This document shows, piece by piece, positions 34,963 to 44,192 of a stretch of DNA of 64,000 nucleotides. How positions within the stretch are numbered: the first letter of the stretch is position 1; each line of letters opens with the position of its first letter. The translations under genes and the position numbers were made by a program. The DNA comes from Acidiphilium sp. (GTDB lineage: Bacteria; Pseudomonadota; Alphaproteobacteria; Acetobacterales; Acetobacteraceae): positions 1-64,000 of the forward strand of contig JAQTXH010000007.1 of the NCBI GenBank assembly GCA_028688905.1. Direction: 5' to 3'. A model generated the notes under the pieces. The model searched no databases. It was not told the DNA's origin and worked only from the letters and a program-made list of their open reading frames with translations.

Positions 34963-36093
34963 TCACAGATAGTGTTCTTGCGGCGGGAGAAAACCGTTGA
35001 ACCCCTGACTTGCGTAACTTGTCACATAGGCCCCGGTATCGTGGATCAGCACCCGGTCGCCGGATTTGAGCGCCGCCGGCAAGCGGTACGGCGTGTCGCG
35101 ATACATTACGTCCACCCCGTCGCACGAGGGTCCGGCGAGCACGCAAAGGGTCTCGGCCCCCCCGACGCGCGGGGCCGTGATGGCATAGCGGATCGCCTCG
35201 CCCTCGGTTTCGGCAAGGCCGCCGAACCGGCCGATGTCGAGAAAAACCCAGCGCCGGTCACCGTCCTCGCGGCGGGTGCAGGACAGCACGACTTCCGATA
35301 CCGCAACCCCGGCGTCGCCTACCATCGCCCGGCCGGGTTCGATCAGCAGATCGGGCAGGTCGTTGCCGAATGCCGCGCGCACCGAGGCCATGATGGCATC
35401 GCCAAACGCGCCGATCGGCGGAATGTCGTCGCGATAGCGGGTCGGAAACCCGCCGCCCAGGTTGAGCAGCCGCAAATCGATCCCGCGCGCCCGCAAATCG
35501 GAAAACACCATCGCCGCCTGGCCGATCGCGGTCTGATAGGCCCCCACGCCAGTCTGTTGGCTGCCGACATGAAACGACACGCCATGCGGCACCAAACCCC
35601 GGTCGCGCGCCGCAATCAGCAAATCCCGCGCATGCTCACCGGTGGTGCCAAATTTGCGCGACAATGGCCAATCCGCGCCCTCCTGGCTGACCGCGAGGCG
35701 GCAATAGACCTTGGCTCCCGGTGCCGCTTGCGCCAGTTTTTCCAGTTCTTCATCGGAATCGAACGCAAACAGATCGACCCCGCGCGCAAAAGCTTCGGCG
35801 ATCGCCGAAACCTTTTTCACGGTATTGCCAAAGCTGATCGCCGCGGGCGCTGCCCCGGCGTCAAGGCATGCGCGCACTTCCGCGATGCTCGCGGCATCGA
35901 AGCGCGAGCCGAGACCGACCAGCCGATCGATGATCGGCACCGCCGGATTGGCCTTCACCGCGTAATAGATCGCGGCATCGGGCAAGGCAGCCCGCAACGC
36001 GCCGAAATTCGCGGCAACGCGATCCAGATCAACGACGATCGCCGGGGTGGAGACCACACCGGAATCGAGAAAACGGGCGAGTTTCGGGGTCAT
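34963..36093 (-). CDS. Ornithine/lysine decarboxylase, alanine-racemase fold (PLP fold III)
   Basis: This 376-residue protein is full length for the alphaproteobacterial type. The PLP lysine lies in IYYAVKANPAVP (about residue 48), with FDSDEELEKL, SFHVGSQQ, LLNLGGGFP and LIEPGRAMVGDAG. The catalytic Cys of the partner subunit lies in GPSCDGVDVM. It makes putrescine from ornithine and/or cadaverine from lysine. GGGAAGGGAG precedes the ATG. An unusually long, structured leader of about 300 bp lies upstream. Confidence 0.94.
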   Translation of the reverse strand: MTPKLARFLDSGVVSTPAIVVDLDRVAANFGALRAALPDAAIYYAVKANPAVPIIDRLVGLGSRFDAASIAEVRACLDAGAAPAAISFGNTVKKVSAIAEAFARGVDLFAFDSDEELEKLAQAAPGAKVYCRLAVSQEGADWPLSRKFGTTGEHARDLLIAARDRGLVPHGVSFHVGSQQTGVGAYQTAIGQAAMVFSDLRARGIDLRLLNLGGGFPTRYRDDIPPIGAFGDAIMASVRAAFGNDLPDLLIEPGRAMVGDAGVAVSEVVLSCTRREDGDRRWVFLDIGRFGGLAETEGEAIRYAITAPRVGGAETLCVLAGPSCDGVDVMYRDTPYRLPAALKSGDRVLIHDTGAYVTSYASQGFNGFLPPQEHYL

Positions 36094-36418
36094 GAACCCA
36101 CTCCCTTCCCAGGTTTAGGCTTTGCGATGTGCGCAAAGCAGGTTGCGAAACGGTCGAACGAACCAGCGACCAGACTTGTGATGCCAGAACGCTTGACGTC
36201 GTTGCGTAACCCCCGTTGGAGGGCAGAGGCACGTGCGTTGCTGCGTGAACGGTGCGATAGACCTAAATGCCACGCAAACGCAAGTGACAATTTGTCTACC
36301 CGAAAGCAAGTCCTGCATTTTTGGAAGAAAGCGGCAAATGACTTTCGCTCCTTTCAGAAACAATATGACACCTCAATCGCCCTGCCGCCTACCGCCCCGA
36401 CACGCTATTGTAACAGCC
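36094..36418 (-). promoter_or_regulatory. Long leader/intergenic region of the ornithine/lysine decarboxylase gene
   Basis: This 325-bp gap is shared with the divergent response regulator gene. On the decarboxylase side a perfect 8-bp hairpin GCTTTGCG/CGCAAAGC (36139-36119) ends about 25 nt before the start codon, just ahead of the ribosome binding site. An open frame ending at 36115 (reading ...FRNLLCAHRKA then stop) runs into the hairpin. Polyamine-gene leaders with a short peptide and attenuating hairpins are known (speF), so this is a candidate regulatory leader. No promoter could be fixed. Confidence 0.35.
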
Positions 36419-37138
36419 ATGGAACCCATGCCGCATATTCTGGTGGTCGACGACGATCGTGACATTCGCGATCTGCTCGCCCGCTTTCTCGAACGCCAGC
36501 GCTTCCGCGTCACCACTGCGCGCGATGGGCGGGAAGCCCGGCGCGCGTTCCTCAACGGGCATTACCAGCTTGTGGTGCTCGACCTGATGCTGCCCGGTGA
36601 ATCCGGTCTCGACGTCGCCCGCTGGCTGCGCGGCGAAACCCAGGTGCCGATCATCATGCTCACCGCCATGGGCGAGGAACCCGACCGGATCATCGGCCTT
36701 GAACTCGGTGCCGACGACTACGTGACCAAACCCTTCAACCCGCGCGAACTGGTCGCGCGCATCCGCGCCGTACTGCGCCGGGTGGGCGAGAGCGGCGATC
36801 GTGGCCGCGACGCCCCTGCCCGGCTCTACCAGTTCGCCGGCTGGTCGCTGGAAACCGCGCGCCGCCGCCTCGTCGATCCGCAAGGCACCGATGTTGCCCT
36901 CACCGGCGGTGAATACGACCTGCTGCTCGCCCTGCTCGACCGCCCCAACCGCGTGCTCACCCGCGACATGCTGCTCGACCTGCTGCGCGGCCGGCAGGCC
37001 GGTCCGTTCGATCGCGCGATCGACGTCGCGATCTCGCGCCTGCGCCGCAAACTGGAAGACGACGGCCGCAACGCCCAACTGATCAAAACCGTGCGCGGCG
37101 GCGGCTACGTGCTGGCCGCCACGGTCGAGCGCGTATGA
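36419..37138 (+). CDS. OmpR-family response regulator
   Basis: This 239-residue protein starts at MEPMPHILVVDDDRDIRD (ATG 36419); a second ATG follows at 36428. The receiver domain has the acidic pair DDD, the phosphorylated Asp in VVLDLMLPGE (about residue 55) and the Lys in YVTKPFNPRE (about 105). The winged-helix domain occupies about 135-235 and ends LIKTVRGGGYVLA. Its stop overlaps the sensor kinase start as ATGA. The signal and targets are unknown. Confidence 0.95.
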   Translation: MEPMPHILVVDDDRDIRDLLARFLERQRFRVTTARDGREARRAFLNGHYQLVVLDLMLPGESGLDVARWLRGETQVPIIMLTAMGEEPDRIIGLELGADDYVTKPFNPRELVARIRAVLRRVGESGDRGRDAPARLYQFAGWSLETARRRLVDPQGTDVALTGGEYDLLLALLDRPNRVLTRDMLLDLLRGRQAGPFDRAIDVAISRLRRKLEDDGRNAQLIKTVRGGGYVLAATVERV

Positions 37139-38487
37139 TCCACCGCCATCTGCGGCTCTGGCCGCAAAGCCTCGCCTGGCGCACCGCCCTGACTTTGCTC
37201 GCCGGTTTCGCGGTGGTGCAGGCGATCGGACTCGGCATCCACACCCTCAATCAGATCGGGCTGAACAATATCATCACCGAACGCGAGATTGCCACGCGGG
37301 ATGCGATTCTCTATCGCCGCATCGCAATGGCCTCGCCGGACCGGCGTCCGCTCATCATCACCACCGAGGAAGGTGCCAAGGGCGACCACATCAGCCTGAA
37401 CCCGATTCCGCCGTTTTCCGGCACCTTTCCCTTGCCGCTGCCTGCCCGCCAGATCATCCGTGGTTCGATCCTTGCGTTCCCGATCCCGCGGGAATTCCGC
37501 CCGCAAGACGTGGTGATGCGCGGCTCGGTCGCACCGCCGCGCACCGTCCTGAGCTTCCGCATGCCCGACCAGGGCTGGCTGACCATCGAAAGTCCGTTCC
37601 ACCCCACCCCACCCTGGGCAACCCCCGGCTTTGCCAGCGCCTTTCTGGTGATGTTCGGCCTCGGGGCCGTTCTGATTTTCTGGGCAGTGTTCCGTCTCAC
37701 CGCCCCGGTGCGCACCCTGGCGGACGCCGCCGAACAACTGGGCCGCGACATCCAGCACGCCCCCGCCCTGCCCGAAAGCGGCCCCACCGAGATTGCCACT
37801 GCCGCGATCGCCTTCAACACCATGGCCTCACGGGTCCGCCGCTTCGTCGAAGACCGCACCTTCCTGCTCACCGCCATCGGGCACGACCTGCGCACCCCGA
37901 TCACCCGGCTCAAACTGCGCACCGAATTTCTGGAAGACGAACAGCAGCGCGAAAAATTCCTCGGCGATCTGGACGAGCTGGAAGCCATGCTCGCCTCCAC
38001 CCTCGCCTTCGGGCGCGACGTCGCCCAGACCGAAGCAAGCGTGCCGGTCGATCTCGCCATCCTGCTGCGCACCGTGATCGATGAAACCGCCGACATCGCC
38101 CCTGAATGTAGCGATGCGATGCGCTATGCCGGCCCTGACCATCTCATCCTGCGCGCCCGGCCGCTGGCGCTGAAACGCGCCTTCGCCAATCTGGTCGGCA
38201 ACGCCGTCAAATACGGCGATGCCGCCCGTGTCACCCTGCACGACGCCGATCGCCATACCCTGCGGATCGACATTGAAGACAACGGCGGCGGCATCCCGCC
38301 CGGCGAACTGGAGCGCGTGTTCGAACCCTTCCGCCGGGTGGAGACCAGCCGCAACCGCGAAACCGGCGGCACCGGCCTCGGCCTCGCCATCGCCCGCAAC
38401 GCCATTCGGGCGCACGGGGGGGACATCACACTAGCCAACCGGTCCGGCGGCAAAGGGCTGGTGGCGAGCGTGTATCTGCCGACCTGA
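37135..38487 (+). CDS. Sensor histidine kinase (EnvZ/OmpR type)
   Basis: This 450-residue membrane kinase has TM1 at about 15-35 ([21 protein letters not shown]), a periplasmic domain of ~125 residues, TM2 at about 160-185 ([21 protein letters not shown]) and a HAMP linker. The H box is [21 protein letters not shown] (phosphorylated His), the N box is [10 protein letters not shown], and the G boxes are DNGGGIPPG and GGTGLGLAI. It is translationally coupled to the response regulator. The input signal is unknown. Confidence 0.95.
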   Translation: MIHRHLRLWPQSLAWRTALTLLAGFAVVQAIGLGIHTLNQIGLNNIITEREIATRDAILYRRIAMASPDRRPLIITTEEGAKGDHISLNPIPPFSGTFPLPLPARQIIRGSILAFPIPREFRPQDVVMRGSVAPPRTVLSFRMPDQGWLTIESPFHPTPPWATPGFASAFLVMFGLGAVLIFWAVFRLTAPVRTLADAAEQLGRDIQHAPALPESGPTEIATAAIAFNTMASRVRRFVEDRTFLLTAIGHDLRTPITRLKLRTEFLEDEQQREKFLGDLDELEAMLASTLAFGRDVAQTEASVPVDLAILLRTVIDETADIAPECSDAMRYAGPDHLILRARPLALKRAFANLVGNAVKYGDAARVTLHDADRHTLRIDIEDNGGGIPPGELERVFEPFRRVETSRNRETGGTGLGLAIARNAIRAHGGDITLANRSGGKGLVASVYLPT

Positions 38488-38496
38488 AAATCAGCC

Positions 38497-38520
38497 GCCC
38501 GATCAGCCGCCCAATCGGGC
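38497..38520. terminator. Weak convergent hairpin after the sensor kinase gene
   Basis: GCCCGAT and ATCGGGC form a 7-bp stem around 10 nt, filling the 33-bp gap between the kinase stop and the BMP gene stop. It is built from a 12-bp near-exact tandem duplication (38490-38513). No strong T-tract adjoins, so termination is uncertain. Confidence 0.4.
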
Positions 38521-39606
38521 TTAGGCCAGTTTACCTTGAATACCCCCCACCAGGGTTTGCAATCCGGAGAGCGTGCCATCGTCCATCACCTGTCCGGCAG
38601 GCAGAAAAATATGTCCGGATTGATCGGTCAGTGGCCCGACGAATATCTTGTTTTTCCCCGATTTGATGTCCGCAACGGTCTTGACCGCATAGGCGGCGGT
38701 ACTCGCCGGCATATTCCGAAACGGTGCCATTTGCAGCATGCCGGAGTTGAACCCGCCCCAGGTATTGGTGCTCTTCCAGGTCCCGGCCAGTACTTCGCCG
38801 ATGCGCTTGATGTAGTAGCCGCCCCATTCATTGACGATGGCGGTCAGCTGATCTTTCGGGGCGAATTTGATCATGTCGGTCGCTTCGCCGAACGCCTTGA
38901 TGTGGCGGGCGGCGGCGGTCTGCAACGGTGCCGGGCTGTCGGTGTGCTGGGTGATGATGTCGCACCCCTGATCGATCAGCGCCTTTGCCGCGTCACCTTC
39001 CTTGCCGGGATCGTACCAGCTGTCGATCATGACGAATTTCAGCCTCGCCTTCGGATTGACGCTTTGCATCCCGAGCATGAACGCGTCCATCCCCTGCACC
39101 ACTTCCGGCACCGGCACGGAGGCGACGTAACCGGCGACACCGGTTTTCGAGAGCTTGCCGGCAATCACGCCCTGGACATAACGCCCCTGATAGAAGCGTA
39201 TATCGTAGGTCGCCAGATTAGCCGCCCGTTTGTAGCCGGTGCAGCTTTCGAATTTGATCTTGGGATATTGCGCGGCGACTTTGACCATATAGTTCATGTA
39301 GCCGAACGATGTGCCGAAAATCAGTTGATTGCCCTTGGCGGCGAGATCTTCGAACACCGACTGGCATTCCGGCGCTTCCGGTACATTGGCGACATACGTG
39401 GTTTCGATGGCTTTGCCGAAATGCTTGGCCGCCAGCATGCGCCCGATATTATGCTGATATGTCCAACCGAAATCTCCGATCGGCCCAAGATAGACAAAGC
39501 CGATTTTCACGGGCCGGGCGGCGGCGCGCACGATAGCGGGTGCCGCGAGGCCCGCGGCTCCCAGTGCCAGCGTCGTGTTGAAGGCCCGACGTTTGATGGT
39601 TTTCAT
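38521..39606 (-). CDS. BMP-family ABC transporter substrate-binding protein
   Basis: This 361-residue protein has a Tat-like signal ([28 protein letters not shown]). The mature part is a BMP/PnrA-like purine nucleoside-binding fold: [61 protein letters not shown]. It should deliver the ligand to the ABC permeases encoded upstream (40315-42332). It is separated from the deaminase gene by 233 bp and so may have its own promoter, as highly expressed binding proteins often do. Confidence 0.93.
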   Translation of the reverse strand: MKTIKRRAFNTTLALGAAGLAAPAIVRAAARPVKIGFVYLGPIGDFGWTYQHNIGRMLAAKHFGKAIETTYVANVPEAPECQSVFEDLAAKGNQLIFGTSFGYMNYMVKVAAQYPKIKFESCTGYKRAANLATYDIRFYQGRYVQGVIAGKLSKTGVAGYVASVPVPEVVQGMDAFMLGMQSVNPKARLKFVMIDSWYDPGKEGDAAKALIDQGCDIITQHTDSPAPLQTAAARHIKAFGEATDMIKFAPKDQLTAIVNEWGGYYIKRIGEVLAGTWKSTNTWGGFNSGMLQMAPFRNMPASTAAYAVKTVADIKSGKNKIFVGPLTDQSGHIFLPAGQVMDDGTLSGLQTLVGGIQGKLA

Positions 39607-39839
39607 TCATAACTCCTGTTGACGATTGGTAAATATCAATTCTGATTTGGATTTAGATCTTTTTGCTGGTGCAATAACAGCTTAGCTGGAATCGCGAAGC
39701 CATCTTCGGCGGATGAAATCGCCCCGATAACCACGGCCTTTCGGACCGCTAACATTGGCGTAGCCGATAGGGTCGAGATCGACCAGGCCGCCCGCGAAAG
39801 GGCCGACTGAAGCCCAAGCCCCCACCCCTTCGTCGCGGC

Positions 39840-40328
39840 TCATCGCCAGACGCCGTCATGGAGCGCCGCCGCCTCGTCCTCAAGCAAAGGGCCGATCACC
39901 TCCGTGGGACGCTGACCGGCCGCGAACACGGCACGGCACGGCAGATCGAGCGTGGGATTCTCGAGGTGATCGCCGGTGATGGCCTTCAGCCGGCGTTCGG
40001 ACAGACCAAAGACCACCCGCCCGACGCCGGCCCAATAGATTGCGCCCGCGCACATCGCACAGGGTTCCGCCGAGATATACAAGGTGCAGGCCCGCAGGCG
40101 CTCGGGTGGCAGCATGATGCTGGCGCGCGTCATCGCAACCCGCTCGGCGTGTCCGGTCATGTCCCGATGCGGCATGAATTGGTTGCCCTGCTCCATCAAG
40201 GTCGAGCCATCGGCCGCGGTCAGAACGCAACCGAACGGATGATTTCCCTCGCCGTGCGCCGTGCGTGCCACCGCGAAGGCGCGGCGAAGCAGCACCAAGT
40301 CATCCGCCGAGGCTTCATGCGACCGCAT
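39840..40328 (-). CDS. Nucleoside/guanine deaminase of the cytidine deaminase fold
   Basis: This 162-residue protein has the zinc motifs GHAERVAM (His ligand plus the catalytic Glu) and PCAMCAGAIYW (two Cys ligands). It is nearer to guanine/nucleoside deaminases than to TadA, whose TAHAE motif is absent. It overlaps the permease stop by 14 bp, so it belongs to the transporter operon. The likely role is deamination of an imported purine such as guanine to xanthine. Confidence 0.9.
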   Translation of the reverse strand: MRSHEASADDLVLLRRAFAVARTAHGEGNHPFGCVLTAADGSTLMEQGNQFMPHRDMTGHAERVAMTRASIMLPPERLRACTLYISAEPCAMCAGAIYWAGVGRVVFGLSERRLKAITGDHLENPTLDLPCRAVFAAGQRPTEVIGPLLEDEAAALHDGVWR

Positions 40329-41241
40329 GGAACGATTTACCCAGACACGCCGGTTGATTAAGCCTGATCCGCCGGCGATCCCGCGAGATCAGCACCAGGA
40401 CAACGACCGTGCCGATATAGGGCAGCGCCGAGACGAACGGTGCCGGAATCGGCACCCCGAGGCCCTGCAAATAAAGCGACAGGAAGGTGATGCCGCCGAA
40501 CAGATAGGCCCCGATCAGCAGCCAGAGCGGCCGCCACGCGGAAAACACCACCAGCGCCAAGGCGATCCAGCCGCGCCCGGCTGCCAGATCCTGCGACCAG
40601 AGCGGCGAATAATAAAGGGAAAGATAGGCCCCCGCGATGCCGGCCATCGCACCGCCGAACCCGATTGCGGCGTAGCGGATCGCCAGCACTTTGTAGCCGA
40701 TCGCATGAGCCGCGTCATGACTGTCGCCCACCGCGCGGAGGATGAGGCCGTAGTGGCTGCGGCGCAGGAACCAGGCGATGGTGCCGAGAATCGCCAGCGA
40801 GGCATAGACCAGAATGTTCTGGCCGAACACGATCGGACCGATCACCGGCAAAGTGGACAGGCCGGGAATGTCGAGATTAGGCAGCGTGGGGGCGGCGATG
40901 CCGACATAACCCGCCCCCAGCAGGGCGGCGAAACCATGGCCGAAAATGGTCAGGGCAAGGCCTGTCGCGATCTGATTGGCGAGAAGGCTCAATGTCAGAA
41001 CGGCAAATAACATCGAAATCGCGACCCCCGCCAGCGCGGCCGCCGCAACGCCGAGCATCGCGCTGCCCGTTGCGTGCGCGGTGGCGAAACCGGCGATGGC
41101 CCCCACCAGCATCATACCTTCGACACCCAGGTTGAGCACGCCGGATTTTTCGGTGACCAATTCGCCGGAGGCGGCAAGAAGCAAAGGTGTCGAGGCACTG
41201 ATGATGCTGACGATGAAACTCGTGAACTCCAGCGTCGTCAC
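40315..41241 (-). CDS. ABC transporter permease (BMP/nucleoside type)
   Basis: This 308-residue hydrophobic protein has about 8-9 membrane segments and belongs to the branched-chain/ribose-type permease family (LTEKSGVLNLGVEGMMLVGAIAGFATA, GWIALALVVFSAWRPLWLLIGAYLFGG). It starts at a GTG that overlaps the previous permease stop (GTGA). With the other permease it should form a heterodimeric channel for purines or nucleosides. Confidence 0.93.
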   Translation of the reverse strand: MTTLEFTSFIVSIISASTPLLLAASGELVTEKSGVLNLGVEGMMLVGAIAGFATAHATGSAMLGVAAAALAGVAISMLFAVLTLSLLANQIATGLALTIFGHGFAALLGAGYVGIAAPTLPNLDIPGLSTLPVIGPIVFGQNILVYASLAILGTIAWFLRRSHYGLILRAVGDSHDAAHAIGYKVLAIRYAAIGFGGAMAGIAGAYLSLYYSPLWSQDLAAGRGWIALALVVFSAWRPLWLLIGAYLFGGITFLSLYLQGLGVPIPAPFVSALPYIGTVVVLVLISRDRRRIRLNQPACLGKSFHAVA

Positions 41242-42332
41242 GTCAGTGCCTCGGTCGCAACGGGGCGGGGTGACGGGGCCAGGCGTTTGAACCGGTAGAG
41301 GATCAAAATATCGCAGGCCAGCAGATAGAACAACAGAATGCCCTGAAAAATGCCGGTCACTGCGTTGGGCAAATGCAGATCGATCTGGGCGGCATCACCG
41401 CCCAGATAGGAAAGTGCCAGCAACAGTCCGGCAAAAATCACCCCGATCGGTTGCAGCCGCCCGAGGAAGGCGACGATGACGGCGGTAAAGCCGTAACCAG
41501 GGGTCACGCTGGTGGTCAGTTGGCCGATCGGCCCCGTCACCTCGATAATGCCGGCGAGGCCGGACAGGCCACCACTGATCATCAAGGCAATCCATATCAG
41601 CCGGTTATTGCTGAACCCGGCGTAGCGGGCCGCGCGGGGGGCGGCACCGGCGACCCGCAATTGAAAGCCCAGCACCGAGCGCCCCAGGATTTGCCATAAT
41701 GCCAGTGCAAGTAAAATGGCGAGCAGGCTGCCGAGATCGATTGTGGTTCCGGGGATGATAATCGGCGTGGTGGCATTGGGCGAAAACATCGCCGATTGGG
41801 GAAAGCCGAACCCGCGCGGATCGCGCCAAGGGTCGGTCACCAGCCAGACCAGAAGCAGGGCGGCGATATAGGTCAACATCAGGCTGGTGAGGATTTCATT
41901 GGCGTTGAACCGGGTTTTCAGCACCGCGACGATCGCCGCCCACCCCATGCCCCCCAGAATGCCGCCGAGCAAAACCGCGGGGTACAGAACAAAAAACGGC
42001 GCGTTGGGAAAATGCAACGCCAGCCCCCCGCCGACAATCGCCCCCAGCGTGAACTGACCGTCGGCACCGATATTCCAGACGTTGGCCCGGTAACACAAGG
42101 CAAGCCCGATGCCGATCATGATCAGCGGGGTGGCGCGCAACGCGAGCGCCGAAATGCCGGCACTGCCCAGCAACGGGGCGATCAGAAAGGTATAAATCCC
42201 TTTGACCGGCGGCGCGCCCATCAGCGCGAACAATGCCATGGTCGTGACGATGGTCAACACGATCGCCAGAGCCGGCGAGGCATAGACCCAAAAAATCGCG
42301 CGTTCCCCGCGCGGCTCAAGCCGAAACTGCAT
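41238..42332 (-). CDS. ABC transporter permease (BMP/nucleoside type)
   Basis: This 364-residue protein has about 9-10 membrane segments. It contains the conserved cytoplasmic loop region NVWNIGADGQFTLGAIVGGG (EAA-like for this family) and VTPGYGFTAVIVAFLGRLQPIGVIFAGLLLALSYLGG. Its start overlaps the ATPase gene by 17 bp. It is the longer of the two permeases. Confidence 0.93.
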   Translation of the reverse strand: MQFRLEPRGERAIFWVYASPALAIVLTIVTTMALFALMGAPPVKGIYTFLIAPLLGSAGISALALRATPLIMIGIGLALCYRANVWNIGADGQFTLGAIVGGGLALHFPNAPFFVLYPAVLLGGILGGMGWAAIVAVLKTRFNANEILTSLMLTYIAALLLVWLVTDPWRDPRGFGFPQSAMFSPNATTPIIIPGTTIDLGSLLAILLALALWQILGRSVLGFQLRVAGAAPRAARYAGFSNNRLIWIALMISGGLSGLAGIIEVTGPIGQLTTSVTPGYGFTAVIVAFLGRLQPIGVIFAGLLLALSYLGGDAAQIDLHLPNAVTGIFQGILLFYLLACDILILYRFKRLAPSPRPVATEALT

Positions 42333-43905
42333 ATCGTGTCTCTGGTAACTTTACGTTATGATCCGGCATTGCGGTCCCGCCCATCTGCAACCCGATCTGC
42401 TCGATCGTCGCATCACGCACCGGAATCGGCACGGAAACCCGACCGGACGCGATCACCGCAATGCGGTCGCACAGCATCAGAATTTCATCGAGGTCCTGCG
42501 AGATGATCAGGACGGCGGCACCGTTGCGCGCCAGAGCGACGATAGCCTCGTAAATCGCCGCCGCCGCCCCGGCATCGACGCCCCAGGTGGGCTGGTTGAG
42601 CATCAGCAGGGTGGGCTGCTGCAACATTTCACGCCCGATCAGGAATTTTTGCAGATTGCCGCCGGAAAGCGAGCGTGCTTCGGCCTCCGGTCCGGTGGTG
42701 CGTACATCGAACGCCTTGATGATCGCGCGCGCGAACTCCCCGGTGCGCCGCCGGTCGATCAGGCCGAGACGCTGCAACGCACCGCGCACATGGCCGGAAA
42801 GGAAGCCATTTTCGGCGAGCGTCATCGACGTGACCGCCCCATGGCCGTTACGTTCCTCGGGCAGGAAGCAGCAGCCGCGCCGGCGGCGGTCGCGCGGGCC
42901 GTCATGGCCGATCGGCATGCCGTCGAGCGTGATGGTCTCCGGCCGGCCGGCGGGGATTTCGCCGGACAGCGCATCCATCAGCTCGGATTGACCATTGCCG
43001 GCAATCCCGGCGATTCCGAGAATTTCACCGGCGGCGATGCTGAGCGATATATCCTTCAAATCGGTGCCGAATTGCTGGTTCGAGCGGATGGTGAGCCGAT
43101 CGAGCACCAAGCGCGGCGTGCCCTGATTGTCGATGCTATGGGCAAAGCTTTGCGGTTGCAGGCGGGCGCTGATCATCAGTTCGGCAAGTTCGCGGGCCGA
43201 TTTTTCGGCGGGGATGCATTCGGCGACGACCTTGCCCAACCGCATGATCGTGGCCCGCCGGCATAGCGCGCGAATTTCTTCGAGCTTGTGGCTGATATAA
43301 AGGATCGAACACCCCTCGTCGGCCAACCGGCGCAACGTTGCGAACAGGTGAAAAACCTCCTGCGGGGTGAGCACCGACGTCGGTTCATCCATGATCAGCA
43401 GTTTCGGTTTTTGCAGCAGGCAACGGACGATTTCGATTCGCTGACGCTCGCCGACCGACAGATCATGCACCGAACGCGCCGGGTCGAGCGGCAGGCCGTA
43501 GCGACGCGAAATATCGGCAATCCGGTCGGCGAGGCCCACCCGATCGGCTTTGTCGGTCAGCCCCAGCGCCACGTTTTCGGTGACCGTCAGGGCCTCGAAC
43601 AACGAAAAATGCTGGAACACCATCCCAATGCCGAGCGCGCGGGCCTGTGCCGGGCTACCAATCAAAGCCGGTTTGCCTTGCCAGGCAATACTGCCGGCGT
43701 CGGGTTTCATTACCCCGTAAATGATTTTAACCAGCGTGCTTTTGCCCGCGCCGTTTTCGCCCAGCAACGCGTGAATTTCATGCGGCGCGATACTCAGATC
43801 GACATCGTCATTGGCGCGGCAACCCGGAAATTGCTTGACGATGCCTTGCAGGTGCAACAGGGGCGTCGCACCCGGATATCGCCCCGCCGCGCCCATTGCC
43901 ATCAT
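42316..43905 (-). CDS. ABC transporter ATP-binding protein, two-domain nucleoside type
   Basis: This 529-residue protein is two fused ATPase domains. Domain 1 has the Walker A GENGAGKST (about residue 55), the signature LSVGERQRIEIV and Walker B LLIMDEPTSV. Domain 2 has a degenerate Walker A (GIAGNGQSE), the signature LSGGNLQKFLIGRE and a Walker B-like LLMLNQPTWGVD. This asymmetric layout is typical of the BMP/RbsA group. It is the first gene of the transporter operon, 287 bp downstream of the 8-oxoguanine deaminase gene in the same direction. Confidence 0.94.
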   Translation of the reverse strand: MMAMGAAGRYPGATPLLHLQGIVKQFPGCRANDDVDLSIAPHEIHALLGENGAGKSTLVKIIYGVMKPDAGSIAWQGKPALIGSPAQARALGIGMVFQHFSLFEALTVTENVALGLTDKADRVGLADRIADISRRYGLPLDPARSVHDLSVGERQRIEIVRCLLQKPKLLIMDEPTSVLTPQEVFHLFATLRRLADEGCSILYISHKLEEIRALCRRATIMRLGKVVAECIPAEKSARELAELMISARLQPQSFAHSIDNQGTPRLVLDRLTIRSNQQFGTDLKDISLSIAAGEILGIAGIAGNGQSELMDALSGEIPAGRPETITLDGMPIGHDGPRDRRRRGCCFLPEERNGHGAVTSMTLAENGFLSGHVRGALQRLGLIDRRRTGEFARAIIKAFDVRTTGPEAEARSLSGGNLQKFLIGREMLQQPTLLMLNQPTWGVDAGAAAAIYEAIVALARNGAAVLIISQDLDEILMLCDRIAVIASGRVSVPIPVRDATIEQIGLQMGGTAMPDHNVKLPETRYAVSA

Positions 43906-44192
43906 GCGGCACCGCCGCGACAGGTGCCCGCGGTGGCGATGATTTCACAGAGACCCCATTGCATCGCATTGCACTCCAGTAAAACCGCCCCGCAGAACCG
44001 CCCAGAGAAACCTCCGGATAGCCGTCGCGTACAACCGTCAAAGCTGCGGCGATGCCATCGTCGCTGCGCAGACTATCCACTCAAAGTGTTGCCTGCAACA
44101 AAGAAATATTTTATCGATGTTGCCGAAACGGATACGTTGATACGGCAGCATTGGCATATGGTGGCTCTGGCATACGGCAGCTGCGGAGTGCC
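43906..44192. other. 287-bp gap upstream of the transporter operon, no gene seen
   Basis: I see no coding frame with support, no purine riboswitch core and no strong hairpin. The stretch 44087-44160 is AT-richer (AAAGAAATATTTTATCGATG) and may hold the operon promoter. Two near copies of TGGCATA(T/C)GG lie at 44152 and 44170. Confidence 0.4.

Noticed and set aside
43906-44192. Purine riboswitch before the purine transporter operon
   Set aside because: The conserved purine-aptamer loops were not found.
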